The position numbers and the translations under genes are program-made. The notes beneath the pieces are model-generated. The model was not told the origin of the DNA, made no database searches, and saw only the letters and a list, made by a program, of their open reading frames with translations. Below are positions 1 to 13,227 of a stretch of DNA of 64,000 bases, piece after piece. Numbering within the stretch: the stretch's first letter is position 1; every line of letters starts with the position of its first letter. Source of the DNA: Siphonodentalium dalli (Eukaryota > Mollusca > Scaphopoda > Gadilida > Siphonodentaliidae); contig CP136067.1 in NCBI GenBank assembly GCA_032622095.1, positions 92,928,707-92,992,706 on the forward strand. Direction: 5' to 3'.

Positions 1-2142
1 GTTTGTAACCTACTAGTCTCTGGAGAAAATTTATATTTCTCTAACAATGTCCAGGGCATGTAATTTGAAAGCAATGACAGAAAGAAGCTGTGTTGTTCTG
101 TTGAGCTATTATGTGTTCACGCCTTTCGAACGAAAAATTATCACCAATGTTGTGCACACATGGTTGTCCTTTAATTTTCAAAATAGCACGATCGATGTGA
201 TATAAGTTTCTCTAGAAGTAATTTTACTCAAACTCCTGAAAAAATACTGAAATTTAAAGGTATACCAGCCTATAATTGAACCAAATAATCGTCGAATGGT
301 GAAATTTCAGGGGATGTACTTTACATCCAATGCCATTGATCAAACTGAGATAAATTCCGAAGGTCTGTGGTAGATATGCGTAACTAGTTTTCAAAACTTA
401 GACAGCATGAAATAGAAATCGAGCTGCTGATTGTCTGATTATTTTGACTGAGCGGCAACAATTCCCTATGTAAATATGTTTAGATGGCCAGGAAGAGTCT
501 GGTGGGGTGGACGTTTTGGAATGGGTCTTGACATCTGTATGCTGCTTATAATTTGTGCAGAAAATTGGATATTATAGTTATTGAAATTCAAAAGTTTCGT
601 TTTAAAAAAATACAGAAAAGGGCGCGTTTGTCATTGTAAGTATCGAATGACATTCTAATGAAAAATGAACCACCCATCGCCGGTGGGTTTTACAGTTAAC
701 CTATGGAAAATAATTAGTTGCTCGTAGCATACACATCACACAGATCGAGAATCGAAATATAAGTATTCCCCCTCAATCACGGTTTGATGATGTGTGACTA
801 ATTACTCCCCGCCCCCCGGAAATCGAAATAGAATAACCCACACCTCCTCACCCACAGTATGCTACGGGTGAAAAACCTACCAAATTGAATTACCCCCACC
901 CTCTCACCAATAGTATGCTACGTGTGACAAACCTGCCAAATTGAATTAGCCCCTTCAACTGGCATCTATGACACAACCATAAACAGAATCAATAAAACGT
1001 CCAACATTTGGATCCAAAGGAAAAGATTTAACAGTGACAAGGAAACAAACGTAGCGATATAAAAAAAACGGCCGTTTTCACGTTCATTTAACTTGTACTT
1101 AAGATATGCTCTAAGCCATAGATTCATAATACAATAACAAAACATTAAAGACATATTATGCTCTAAGCCATAGATTCATAATGCAAACACAAAACATAAA
1201 ACATGGTTCATGGATAGAAATTACAACATGCGGCGAAATGTGGTACTTTATTTAACCGTAGTTCGATAATGCTTTGAGAATGCATGAACAAATAAAATGT
1301 ATGTTTCACTTTCGATAACATTGTTCTAGTATTCTTTACGATAATGTGTGTGTCCCCGTGTATGTGATATGTAGACTTAAGCAACCAGCTCTCGCAGCTA
1401 CAGTGTTGGGTTACTCTAATTATCCAGAAATGTTGGAACACATATACGACACTTCAGTCGAGAACACGACGATATGTCTCAGCCCCAAGTACGGTACTAT
1501 CTAGTCGCATATATCAGCCTTATTATTTGCAATGGTGTCAATAACAGTGCTAAAGTAATGATAGGTTCTGCTTGGTGTAAATTTATTCGCTCTAATTTTT
1601 TATATACACAGTCGAGTAACTTGAGGAGCCGTTGGAAACTGTATATGTCATCGGATAAATATTGTTTACGGAAAGAATTTTGTTAGCAACAGGTTGCGCA
1701 ATTTGAAAGATCGCGAATTAATAATTGAGCGAAACAACTATACTGTTCAACTGTGTGTAGGGGAACGCTATAATATGTGCCCTCCCTGGTCACAAATCTG
1801 CGCTCAACGGGATTAGATCCAGCTTCGGAATGGCTTTGTGAGTTGTGATGGCTTGATTCTCGATGACGTCTTCGTGTGGTAAATAACTGTGTTTTTATCG
1901 ATTGGTGAAGATGCCACGTGCTGCTACGAACACTCTGTTGTACACTGAATCTACTCGCCATGTCGATTATATGGGCAGACAGCGACCTGTGCATTGTTAT
2001 ATCTGCAGAAAGCACCCATGATGGTGACGTCGATTACCATTCAACGGAGTTACTGAAATGAAAGTTAAATGCAAGATACCGTGATTAGTTATGAATCATC
2101 CATCGTGAGAAAAAAACTATAAACGTTTCGTAAGTTATAGGA
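1..2142. other. upstream non-coding region
   Basis: I see no convincing exon here. There are two short direct duplications. AGTATGCTACG with its flank recurs at about 855 and 912 (spacing about 57 bp). ATGCTCTAAGCCATAG with its flank recurs at about 1105 and 1158. The stretch immediately before 2143 would hold the promoter and 5' UTR of the lectin gene; I do not see an unambiguous TATA box. Confidence 0.5.
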
Positions 2143-2457
2143 ATGGCACGATTCGATCATGTTGTAACCATCTACCGGATTATTCTTGTTATAATCCTCT
2201 TCGCTGGAAGTATATTCTGGGTTGCAGCAGCTAACAATTTACCTGACATCATATATGCCGATTCTATAACTGAGCCCGTTGAAGAGATTACTGAAACGAA
2301 AGTCTCAAACATCTTACGATGTGAAAAACTTGGCAACAAAACCTCTGCCTGTGATCTGGTTCGATACAATATTGCGACACGAATGTGCACGTTATTCAGA
2401 AATTCGACTCACGGTGCCAATGTGGACGGCTCGAACAAAATGGAGAGATTCATTATG
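2143..2457 (+). CDS. lectin gene exon 1: signal peptide and PAN-like cysteines
   Basis: 105 codons from ATG in the context AGGAATGG to a donor GTGAGT at 2458. The exon encodes a hydrophobic N-terminus (residues about 8-30), an acidic linker, and three cysteines spaced as in PAN/apple domains. The exon ends in phase 0. An open reading frame runs on past the donor for 30 codons but reads intron sequence. Confidence 0.8.
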
Positions 2458-5400
2458 GTGAGTATTTTACACATGTTTATTAAAGATGTCATGTCCAATT
2501 TCATGAACCTCATATCAATAGTCAGATCTAACCAGGGTCTGGTATAAGTAACACGCGCAGATGTTCATTGCGTTGTGTCAAGTATGACGGGGCAGCTTTA
2601 ACTGCGATAGTTTAAGAGCCGTGTCGAGTTCGTTTCCCATTTGTGTAAACAATATTTTATTTCTCAAGTAGGCACATAAATACAAATATAACATACACAA
2701 ACATAAATACGAGATAAAGGGATCTGGCAGTAAGCCTAGGCTTATTCATGGCATTTCCGCTATATAAAATTGCTTCATAATTTTTTGGTCTCGAGTGATG
2801 GATTGTCCGCTCCACAAACACCCGCGAGCATATCCGTGGCTGATCGATGCAGGTCCGACACCCCCCCCCCCCGTCCCCCCCCCCCCGCATTACATAATTT
2901 TGCTGTGAGAGCGCTCTTATTTATTTTCACTACTCTTTCGTTTCAGGGAGCGGAGGTCCACCTAAGTTACTAGAACTTGTCCTCCAATCCCTTATGTGAT
3001 TATATGTATTAATACATTCATTTTACATGACAATATACATATTTTAAATCAAAGTGCAAGACGCGCGTTTTGCATACATTCAGTAAAAATTCTAAAAGAT
3101 GTTCAAAAAATAATGTCTCTGCACCAATGTGCCAAACAGATGTTGAATTTCACATAACATCTACGTCGGACTCTGAACAATTAGTATGGTAAGACACAAA
3201 AAATGGATTTTGAGCGGACATGGTTCTTTCGACCTTCCAAATTTGGAATGAGGTATAATCACGGTGGGGAATCACTTGGTTTCGAGTTGATGAGTATCAC
3301 GCATTCAAAATGGCCGGGGCAATAGCAAACGTAGTATTTTGGCAGCTACGAGCATATGCTATCCTCTTTTTCAAACAAGCTGATACCTCATTTGTGTCGA
3401 AACTCACAGTTAATTACTCTAACTTTCTGACAAAAGCTAGTTGTCAGTCGAAGGATTCTCCTAGATGCATGAACACCCGACTGGTAACTTCGCTCAGAAT
3501 GTTATAGAGAACTACTAAGCATTTCCGAACAAATAAGGTATCAACTTGTTTTATAAATAAACTGGCATATGTTCGTAACAGTCACAATGTTTTGGGTAAG
3601 TTCAAGTATCCATATATTTGAGCTCAGATAGCCATAAATGTATTATGAGGCTGAAATATTACCATTGTTATGATTATCTAACAAGACACAACAATAAAAT
3701 TGGTATGACTTAGTTGATGGTACTCAACCAGAATGTTGGAAGTTTTGTATGACATAACTCCATTTAAAATTCATTAAAAAAATCGCCAAATTCGGGGTGA
3801 GACCATAACCCCTGTCGCCACGACACGCCATGCATGTCCAGCTTGGTAATGTAGGGCGACATATGCGTACAATTATCAGGCCTAGTTGGTGATATATTGT
3901 TTCTGTGTGCAAACCAGCATGTTATGTTTCACGTTTCTTGACAGATAAGGCACAGATCATCGTGCAAAAGAGGCGAAGTGATGCTGACCAGTGACATAGC
4001 GGACGACGGTCACCACTGCAAAAGAGTAGCCGGTAAATATATGAACATTTTACAACGTATTAGGGCACAATCACATAGTTAACACGATTATCTTCACCCG
4101 ATATATGTATATCGTAAGTAAAGGCGTATTGGATGTCGGTTGGCGCATGTGGGTAGTTTTCGTGGTCAAACGTTGCAGGAATAATTAAGATATTGTTTAA
4201 ACAAGATATAAAATGTGAATACTATCCGAATACCATTGATTCTAAACATCGGGTAACTTTAAGCATATTTCGCAAATGTATTCCCCAGCTACCGATAGCA
4301 AAATGCCCATGGAGTAATATCACCACCGTTTGTATTACTCTGCTGCTATGGGACTCACCACACAGACATCGGTAGTGCTAATCGTGACACCCATATGATT
4401 GTTCGATTTAATACTTGGGCATGCCTGTTGGTGAATGAGTTTGAAACGTTGAATCAATCGTTGTTGGTATTACCATCGTATATGGTATATCCATAATTAT
4501 CCATGGCAGTGTATAACAGTGTGCATATTTTCAAACACCATTTCATGTTAAACCCATGTTAGAGCAATACATCTCAGTTAACAAAATAGAACGAGATAAT
4601 TATCTGGTGTACGGCTTATTGCACGAACAGTGTCGTTCAATAACTATTCACCGGACTCGTTACTGTACGGCATATTGCAATAAATATCTGTCAGCTTCGG
4701 GCAAATAATTTGCTCACAATGGGAGTCATATCATTACGCATCACGGTTATGACGATTGCACCGTGTTGTGGTTTCCACTTCATTTGTAAACCATCTATTC
4801 TCCCATTAAATGGTGACTTAATTTGGGGCTTTAAAATCACATTAGAGCGGATTTTATTTCCAGAAGCTTGTCAGCATGATCAATTTAAAGAACCATTTTT
4901 AATTTCAACATCATCTGTGACGATCATTATGACACATTTCCGCCAAAACGCCCAACATTGAGCTGATGGTGTGAGTACATACATCGCATTAACTAATGTT
5001 CGAAGGAATTCTGAATACGCCAACAATGGTTTCACAGATGCATAACAAACTGTGATGCGAACTAATTGATCAATTTCTTGTTGTCCTTGTCAATAACCGA
5101 TACATATTTAACAGCTGAATGCAATGTCGGTACGAACATGAACAAATAGACATTCCAGTTTAAACTTTAAAATTGCCTTGATATGGGTGGGAAAATGCAA
5201 TATGTTCGTGGATACAACCATCCCTTTCAAGATTTTTCTCACTCAGGCACCGGAATCCGACAGATCAAACCAAAAGTTAACCAAATCCGTTGCAGGCGTT
5301 AACTGAATTTACAGATGTCTGTTACGGAATAGTTGTAGTGATATTATTAAAGCTATTTGATCTAACGGTTGCATTCTATAAACAACATAATTTTCTCACC

Positions 5401-8400
5401 AAAGTAACCTGAAAGTGAGCAGACACAGACCTCATTAGGCTTTAATATCGTGTAATTGAAGCGACACAGTACAATAACACAGCTGGTTCCATGTGGTATA
5501 TATAGATTTTCGAATATATGGTATATCTGCATGTCCACTATAGAGATTGGTGGGATCATCAATAGGACCCCAACGAGGTATTTACCAGGAAGATAACGGT
5601 GCCATTTAAAGCTAGCAAACGTATCTATATCTGAGTCACTGGCAGGGATGTGTCGGGTATCTTCACCAAATTTAACAGAATAAATATCTGACATCGATTT
5701 CTACGAAACGAATATACAATGTCATGTCCATGACACCATGCATATAATAGCGTGTCCTGTTGGTGCCCTGTCCTATTCGACACCTGGAAATCACCATCCA
5801 TCACCAGACAATAATAGATCGGACCCATGAGAACATAATAGGAGGTTTATATTTAAATATAACAGCCTATCAGTTAGATTCAACGTATGACCGCACTTAT
5901 CTTACTGCATCCATTGCTTTTGTTGAAAGTAACAATAGTTAAACAGTTCCAAATCGATACAAATATGAACTTGGGGTTTTATTTTTGCTTCACATGTGAA
6001 TTTTGCGGGGTATGTCATCTGCACATTTCTATCAGTTGGTTCACTGAATGTGTGTTTATGTTTCTCGTCGAGATTGGTCCACGTTCGAAATGTCATACAG
6101 TATAATGCATATTTGTGATACTTTTGATTCTTAATTATGATTCTCATTTTATGTTTACCTTTCTGTTGAGTGTATTAAGTGAATGATTACTTCAAACGTC
6201 CGTGAATCGCTTCGGCTTTGGGTACCTTAAGACGCCTGTGTCGATACGGATTCAAGCCATGAAGTAACCCTACTGATTATACTAATCTTTATCAAGACCG
6301 GTGGCTCAACATTCACTCTCTTTCAGGCTTTGTTTCCTCCTATGTATAAACATATATCAATTAATCTAACAAGCACACTCTTCATGACCTGATGAAAAAC
6401 AACAAACGTTCTAGGAAAAAAAATATGTTTCACTTCCATAATTTTATAGGGTGTCGCGTAGATTATCTACATACACATGTTACTTTGACAAACCTTGACA
6501 AAAGCGTATGTTTATGTTCAATTTGTGTACTGGTGGCTACTTCTCATTTAAGAAACACATATACACATTCTAATGACCAACAAGATATAAACCCTTGAAA
6601 ATTGTCAACATTAAACTATTAATGCAAAATCAGCTCCATCATCAGCAAATTAATCGTCGTAAACATGCAGGTCAATTTTACCATACTTATCTCAAAATGA
6701 TTGTTCAGTTTGTTTGGAGTATTGGCAGAATAGGGAAATCATGCCAACTAGCAAACTTTCTCCTGTTTCATGTTGGCCTCATGAACATGCAGCTTGATAT
6801 ATTGACGTTCCAAGCGTACACATAGTTTCCATATAGTTTCCACATACCAATCGTGATCAGGATCCGCGCTATACCGATATCTACATTTGCCAACTATTTT
6901 GACAAATAAAATAGTATTTGCCAAATTATTTTAGAAATTGCCAAATGCCTCTCAGTGTCTTCAACATTGAGTATTATATTTCGACAATCGGTATTGGAGC
7001 GAATTTTTATATCGATAGGAAAGTTATTAAGTATGCTCGCCTTTCTATTTTGGTTGATCACACTAAACCAATAACCGAACAATGACATTTCAGAGGGGTG
7101 CTTCATCAGAACGACACACCAAAACAAAGATGATTAGCTATGTCAACACCACACCAATAGAAGTTTCGTCTCCATCCGTCGATGCAGAACATATATACGT
7201 TACGGCTGTGGATTCACTATAATATGATGTAACATTGACGGCTTGGAGCCTTTATTCAACCTCGTCGCGACTCGGTTGAACATAAGCTACCAATCCGCCA
7301 ATGCCACGCCAAGCGACCGACAATCCGCCACAATAACTGGGGGTTGTTATGGAATAGGCAAAGAAGACAGGCAATGCACAAGATGCGACTCTGGCACAAT
7401 TGGTGATGAATATCATTGCATTATGCACTGTCAATCATTTGATAATTTAAGAACACGATATGCTCCTAGATTATTCAGAAAATATCCTAGCGTTGAGAAC
7501 TTCAGTTGTTGTATAATATAACAAAATGTGCTTTAATAACACGGAAGTGAAAAAATCATATGCCTTTTTGGAAGAAATATATATTGTTTAAACATTTAGT
7601 ACTTCCAACCAACTACCTGCATCCATGCATCGACTAATAACAGTATGTTTTGCTTTAATTTATATTAATCTCGGTACAGTCTATACTATACATAGTTTAG
7701 TCGAAGTTTTGTCTTAAGTAACATAATGTCAGAAATAACTGTTCCTTCAAATCTAACTTCCCCAGTTATTTCCCCCAACTATATCACTGAAAAATCCGAA
7801 ATATATATAAACTATATTAACCTTCCTTGTAATGGACAGAATATTACTATTGATTTACAGTTCAAATCTGGCTCAAAATTTGGTATGTAACGACTATCAC
7901 TATTACACGATGCATACGTTCACCGAGGCGCCTTTAAAATTTCGGATATGAGTTTTATTATCCTGCTAAACAACGTTTTAAAATAAGCACAAACGCATCG
8001 TCGGGGACGCTCTTTTGTTTAGGAAGGGGTTGGCCTTGAACTGCGTTTACCGTAACGTGATTGGTCAGTTACCGCTGTCTGTCAATAATCTGAGATTCGT
8101 CAATTGAGCATTCACCGACTAGGATTCTATGTAACACAGACAGGATAATTATGTAAATATAAAATTATCAGTATTTGCCATATTGTAGCGATATGCGAGC
8201 TTGGCCAGTACCTAATTGGGGGTCGATGTGTTGCGTTTGATAGAGGACCAGCTAGTTGGTACGAAGCGTGTGCTGCATGCAAACAAATGGGCGGCAGACT
8301 GGCGGTCATTGATTCACAAGAGACACACGATGCACTCCGGGAACTCATCATACAAAAGAGTAAGTTAATACATAAAATACACTAGTGTAATGTATGAGTT

Positions 8401-11400
8401 AATATATAATAACGGCCACGGGTCAACGTTCTACAACAACGGAACCTTCATGCTAATGAAATATCAAACACATAGGTATGGGCGGTATTCAGTGACGTTC
8501 ACATATCATTAACCGGAGTTTATGTGTTCTATTGGATATCTTGATTGTTATTACGTGCGCTCGCGCAACAGTATGGCGATCAGTCAGATTCGTAGGTACG
8601 TACGTTGGTGTCACCATACCGATTTCACTCCATGACGTCACCCTTAGGCAGTACATGCCGCCGACGTTACGGAGTAGATTATAGAGTTGACGCCCTTGGC
8701 ACTGACTTCCGTTACTAGCTCGTTGCTATATAAACAATCCAGCGATGTGGCTTTTGTCGAAAATTGACAGTCCTGTATTCGCCCTGTATACAAGTACATT
8801 CAGAAAATACAAAGCACCACAACGTTATACCACACCAATGTCAGTGTCTCGATATCATTTGACCAAATTTCTTGACATGAAACCGCGACAGACACGGCGT
8901 GAAATACATCGCATTGAGTAAACAATTTCCCATTGTTTCAATTCAACTTCAAGATCGCGGTAAAATCAAAACCGCATTTTGTAAGAGGTAAACATGTGAA
9001 AAAGACATCAGGTAGATGCAGAAACTAATTGTTGTGCATATTTATTTCTATTTGAGGTGGCAATTTTTCATGTTTATCAGTATTTTTAACGATAAGAGCG
9101 ATGTTAATTGCGGGACCATATTTTATCTAGCGCATTAAATTTAAAATAAAAAGTCGTGAATTGGCTGAGTGTTTTCTATGGCCGCACATTTCGTTGATAA
9201 TTGCGAGCCATTTGTTTGTCTAAATAACATTTTTAAGTTCGAAGAGCATTATAATGGGGATAACACTGTGATGTTTTGTGATTTCGGAAAGGTACATGGC
9301 GAATATACTGTGGCAAATACCCGTTTATGTGCTCCGGCTCCGCCGTCGCCCATTAACTAAATTTGCCACAGTATATTCGCCATGTACCTTTCCGAAATCA
9401 CAAAAAACCACACTGATATCCCCTAAATAAAATTATTGAAGATTGTAATTGTCTTTTTTTGCTAACATTAAATTTTATTAAATTAACTAAATTAAGTAAA
9501 ATACAGTGAAATTATTTTTTTTTAAATTATTTTTTATTACATTTTTGCGCACGTTGGCATCTCTCTGAGTGCATTCTAGTTATGAGTTGAAATCAGTTTA
9601 CATGCGTTACTGCTACTGCTAAACTTGTCGAAGAACAGTCACCCGCAGAGAACAAACTTTATATTAAAAGGGAAAAAAATAGACATGGTAAATAACTAAA
9701 TCAGTATGGACATACTGGCTAGAGGTTGCTGTATTTGGAATAGCAAACGTCGAATTTCTATCGATGCTGGTTACAGTTTTCAAACTTAAGTGAATTGAGA
9801 TGTAATTTAAAGTGGAATAAGATGACCTAAAGTATATATCGACATCGAGTATAATGGTAAAGAATAAACGAAAACAGTAGATACGAATAAAATTCGGCCT
9901 TGTATAGTGGTAATTTATTACTAGTAGTAATACCGTCACCACAAACTCTGTTGAAATAAAAAGATATCACAAGAACATAATCTACTGCTTTGCTGTTCTG
10001 CTTCGTTTCCTGTAGAAGCCATCAATTTGGGGCAATGTTGGCCATTTTACACACAACTCATGTACAAAACAGAGCTCAAATACATAAAAAAAAGATAGCC
10101 AGGTTTTGTTCACTTTGCTTTTGGCAGCAGGTAAATATCACATATATATGTATATATAATGCGTATTAACAACAGGGCTCTCTCAAACATGATGGTATTC
10201 GTAATCTCCATATGATAGATTTTTTGGAGCGATAACAAGTTTGGTGGCACTTCTGTGGATGTTTTATATCGACTTTGAAAGTTTGGTAAGTTTTGAGTTG
10301 CGAACAGCGTTTCCGTATTCCAGTATATGCATCATGTCCATATCCGTATACAAATGACAGCTTGGTCGTATATACATATAGCACGCGTTTCACTTTGGAG
10401 ACAGCCTCGTTCACGTCCTTATCGAATGTACGTTTGTTGTCGACATGAACTCCTCGAACTCGGACTCCGAAGGTGATATAGATGGGTATCTTGGATCGTC
10501 AGACATATAATACTTTAACTTTGGAATGTGGAAACCGAAATCTATAACGTGGATTTTTGTCGAATTGAATAACAATTGCCAATCAATAAACCATTTATAC
10601 ACTGTATCGATGTCACTCTGAAGATCCACTGTGAGCGGTGATCTTTGGTTGTATATCTACGTACATTTGATCTGCTTGGCAGTTCTGCTATTGGAAGGGC
10701 AGTCCGATTCGACGAAATTCTGATGAAACATCGAAATTCCATTTTAAATCACATGTACAGTCATGTCTAGGCACGCGATATAATATGCTTTGTCATGTTA
10801 CTCGATGATGCTCTAATTTATGCAGGGTACGTAATCAAGAAATGTGTGTTATCGAGAAATAACCTTAATGGCTAAATATGTAAATCAGTTGTTTCACAGT
10901 AGTGCGTGCGTTGGCTGTTTAATATTAAATTATACTTTATAACTGAATGGGATAATCCATCTAGTATAGACACAGTTAAACTTAATCTTTCTTGTATTCT
11001 TGAACAATTTTATAATTTTACCCATACAGAGCCCCAGACAAACATGAGCAGACGACACTCTTCTATATGCTTCTATATATGTGTGGGGCTTTTTTTATTT
11101 TATGTCCTAAAAATTGTCAGAAACATTTTTTTTTTTTTAAATGATAAAAAATTGTTAGGCCAATGCATTCTCTTATATATGCGAGGCGACCTATGGTCGA
11201 CTCGCATATATAAGAGAATGCATTGGCACAGGGTAAAAAATAATCCAAGCCTTTTATAATGATTGTATGTGTATAATTAATTTATAACAGATGAGTGAAA
11301 GTGTGCATTATTCCAATATCACAATATTCTGGATGTTTTAATAATATTTGGCGAACCAAATTGATGCAGAAGTGTAATAAATAGAGTAATCAATAAGAGC

Positions 11401-11961
11401 CGAGAATTACGATGCGAGAGTCTCGAGACGAGAGACGTTTATGTAACACACTCGTGTGCTAACTTGTTTCTTATCGACGGCTCTCGTCTCTCGTGAATTA
11501 TTTAACTTAATTCTTGGAACCTTATGCTTATTCTCTATATCGCACAGATATGTATTGACTTCAACATCCAAATTATCAGCTGAAATAGGAAGCTATGTCC
11601 AATAATGGATCCGCTTGGGCAGTTTATCGCTGAGTCGCTGACACCGCGTCGTGTCATCGCAACGGACCAACGCAATGTTAACATTTAAGTATAAAATATT
11701 ATATTACTTGTATTTCTTTCAGATTTAGAATCCACCTTCAATGATGTCTGGGTAGATGGGAGCGATGAAGCTTTGGAGGGTAGTTGGGTCAGCTGTGACG
11801 GGAGTAGACTCCCTTGGATCACGTGGGCACAAGGACAACCAGACAACAACGGGCAAAATGAGAACTGCATGTGTTTTGTGACGTGGGGAGGACAGTCCGT
11901 GAACGACTGTGAATGTCAATGGAAAAGACCATACATGTGTGACCTGAACTTTGGAGCATGA
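2143..11961 (+). CDS. secreted PAN/apple-like plus C-type lectin domain protein (4-exon model)
   Basis: Model: join(2143-2457, 3945-4032, 8189-8359, 11723-11961), 813 nt, 270 residues plus TGA. Exon phases fit exactly (0, 1, 1) and each junction has GT donor and AG acceptor, which is strong evidence for a real spliced gene. The product starts with a hydrophobic segment of about 20 residues ending near AAANN (signal peptide or anchor). Next comes a cysteine pattern like a PAN/apple domain (ILRCEKL, SACDLV, RMCTLF), then a complete C-type lectin domain (CELGQYL, WYEACAACKQMGGRL, WVDGSD, QPDNN, NDCECQW, YMCDL). QPD together with the downstream ND are the calcium and sugar ligands, and in this family QPD usually goes with galactose-type ligands. 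Expected role: a secreted or surface carbohydrate-binding protein, perhaps in immunity or adhesion; that role is inference. Further upstream exons cannot be excluded. Confidence 0.85.
2930..3060 (+). mobile_element. LINE-B 3'-end fragment
   Basis: The segment from GGAGCGGAGGTCCACC through CTTGTCCTCCAATCCCTTAT matches, in reverse complement, the 3' untranslated end of the LINE at 59140-62921 (region 59165-59225). Only about 100 bp remain, which is typical of 5'-truncated retrotransposition. It lies in intron 1 of the lectin gene. Confidence 0.7.
3945..4032 (+). CDS. lectin gene exon 2: PAN/CTLD linker
   Basis: 88 nt between acceptor TTTCTTGACAG and donor GTAAAT. It is open in phase 0 and ends with one base, which is exactly what exon 1 (phase 0) and exon 3 (two leading bases) require. 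It supplies two more cysteines (SSCKRGE and HHCKRV). It is too short to stand out as an isolated reading frame; the call rests on phase and splice-site agreement. Confidence 0.7.
4033..7240. other. lectin intron 2, no recognised element
   Basis: AT-rich intronic sequence. I find no exon-like frame with supporting splice sites, no tRNA and no obvious repeat structure here. Short open frames near 5362-6147 on both strands overlap each other and have no recognisable motif. Confidence 0.4.
7243..7700 (+). mobile_element. LINE C-terminal fragment with 3' UTR
   Basis: The frame at 7243-7521 contains a C-x2-C-x9-H-x4-C finger (CTRC...DEYHCIMHC), closely resembling the C-terminus of the LINE fragment ending at 55744 (CTLCNSEIGDEYHVILKC). 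Only about the last 60 residues are alignable, so this is a 5'-truncated copy lying inside lectin intron 2. The exact 3' boundary is uncertain. Confidence 0.65.
8189..8359 (+). CDS. lectin gene exon 3: first half of CTLD
   Basis: Acceptor ATTGTAG and donor GTAAGT. It encodes the hallmark N-terminal half of a C-type lectin fold: CELGQYLIGGRC, then W-x2-A-C-x2-C-x4-GGRLAVIDS. The frame is clean over 171 nt. The opposite strand is also open over this stretch but has no matching family pattern. Confidence 0.85.
9274..9405. repeat. perfect 45-bp fold-back, 42-nt loop
   Basis: 9274-9318 and 9361-9405 are exact inverted copies over 45 bp. Imperfect complementarity continues outward for another 30 bp or so (about 9230 to 9440). 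The loop is GC-rich and holds CCGGCTCCGCC. It lies in lectin intron 3. I see no transposase and no target duplication. Confidence 0.9.
11159..11227. repeat. 27-bp fold-back, near-complete palindrome
   Basis: 11159-11185 pairs exactly with 11201-11227. The 15-nt loop (CGACCTATGGTCG core) is itself self-complementary, so nearly all 69 bp fold. Related arms (GCATTCTCTTATATATGCGAG type) recur at 44632-44792, so this one belongs to a family. It is in lectin intron 3. Confidence 0.9.
11723..11961 (+). CDS. lectin gene exon 4: second half of CTLD and stop
   Basis: Acceptor TTTCTTTCAG. It encodes WVDGSD, the QPDNN ligand motif, the conserved cysteines (ENCMC, NDCECQW) and YMCDLNFGA followed by TGA at 11959. 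The WND motif typical of CTLDs appears as VND, keeping the calcium-binding Asn-Asp pair. The 3' UTR should follow; the first clear AATAAA I see downstream is near 12845. Confidence 0.85.
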
Positions 11962-13227
11962 GTGTGGGAACATTATGAAAAACAAGCGTTTGTGATCGTT
12001 ATTATTATGGATTGTTAACCTATTATATACGAAATGCTCATTGCCGAGTATTTCCATTGGAACATGTTCAGGTCATAATTCCATCAAACCTGTCGTTGAA
12101 CATTCCCCATTAATTAATTAGAATCAGTCTACACATATGTCTTGATATATGATTAATATTTCTAACACCCCTGCAGCTAAATACTAGACTATTTCAAGCT
12201 ACACTTTATAACTGAATTATAATTAGGAAAGAAATGGTTTCTTATTATTTCTCATTTCGAGTGTAATGTTAATGCAGGAAATAATAATTGCTGGTAATGG
12301 TAATGGGAATAGCAATGTATGCAAATTAGTTGGCCCATCACCCATACCACATACAGTGCAAGCAAAAACACAAACGGAGAGAAGTCAGGACTGGCTGAAT
12401 TCCAAGGGGGTCCTTCTACATGTATTTTCTTATAGGTAACCAATAAGTGGTAAGTGGGTATCTGACCAGGTGACGCATCATGTAGGGTTAGCGAAAATCA
12501 CATATAGCATCCCGGAATGACAGTAAAAAGTCATAACAAAATGGTGACTGACGGTCCGAAAGCTTTTTGATATGTAAAATTAGGACAAGCTGAAAGAAAA
12601 ATTGCCTACAACCAATTTAATTAGTCATAAAACATTTTATCACAAAGCGAAGTTGATACCAAATGTATGGATGACAAGAGAAAGAAAAGATAGGGGCAAA
12701 TATAATGGAACAGTGACCCAAGTTTTGTGCAGATACCTTATTCCTCGTTCACTTGTCATATATTTAGGGCGGAGAGCAGTGGCCCGGAGTGGTTTTACAA
12801 AATTTGGAAAATAATTTGAAACGTACACACCGAAATATATCGGTTAATAAAGCCTCAAAGCATTGTTTTCCATATAATACAAGGCAGTTAACACTGCACG
12901 GTATTGTGAAACGTCTGAGCGACAGGAAATAACATGATATTTAATATGGAATTAATTGTTATCATATTACGGCTGCACAGTACACACATGCATCGGTAAT
13001 CCATATATATCCTACTATTTTCTTGAATCGAATGAAGACAGATAATTATAAACAAAGCAGAAGATACATTCACAGGTCCACTCGAGTTCGGCCAATTTTA
13101 CACGATGACGTTGTTCGCCCACTTACTTTTAAATCAACATGACATAGTTTATGAATGAAATGAGCATTATGAAATGGACACGCTTCTCCGTATAGCCTGG
13201 GGGCTCTACAAAAACAATAAGTCCGCA
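11962..13227. other. 3' flank of the lectin gene
   Basis: This would include the lectin 3' UTR. An AATAAA is present near 12845 but cannot be assigned with certainty. No coding region is recognised. Confidence 0.35.

Noticed and set aside
1683..2015. 110-codon frame on - upstream of the lectin gene
   Set aside because: No recognisable motif, no supporting signals, and His/Ser/Arg-rich composition typical of a chance frame.
2860..2890. Poly-C runs as functional G-quadruplexes
   Set aside because: Homopolymer runs of this kind recur at several unrelated places and could be replication slippage; nothing ties them to a gene function.
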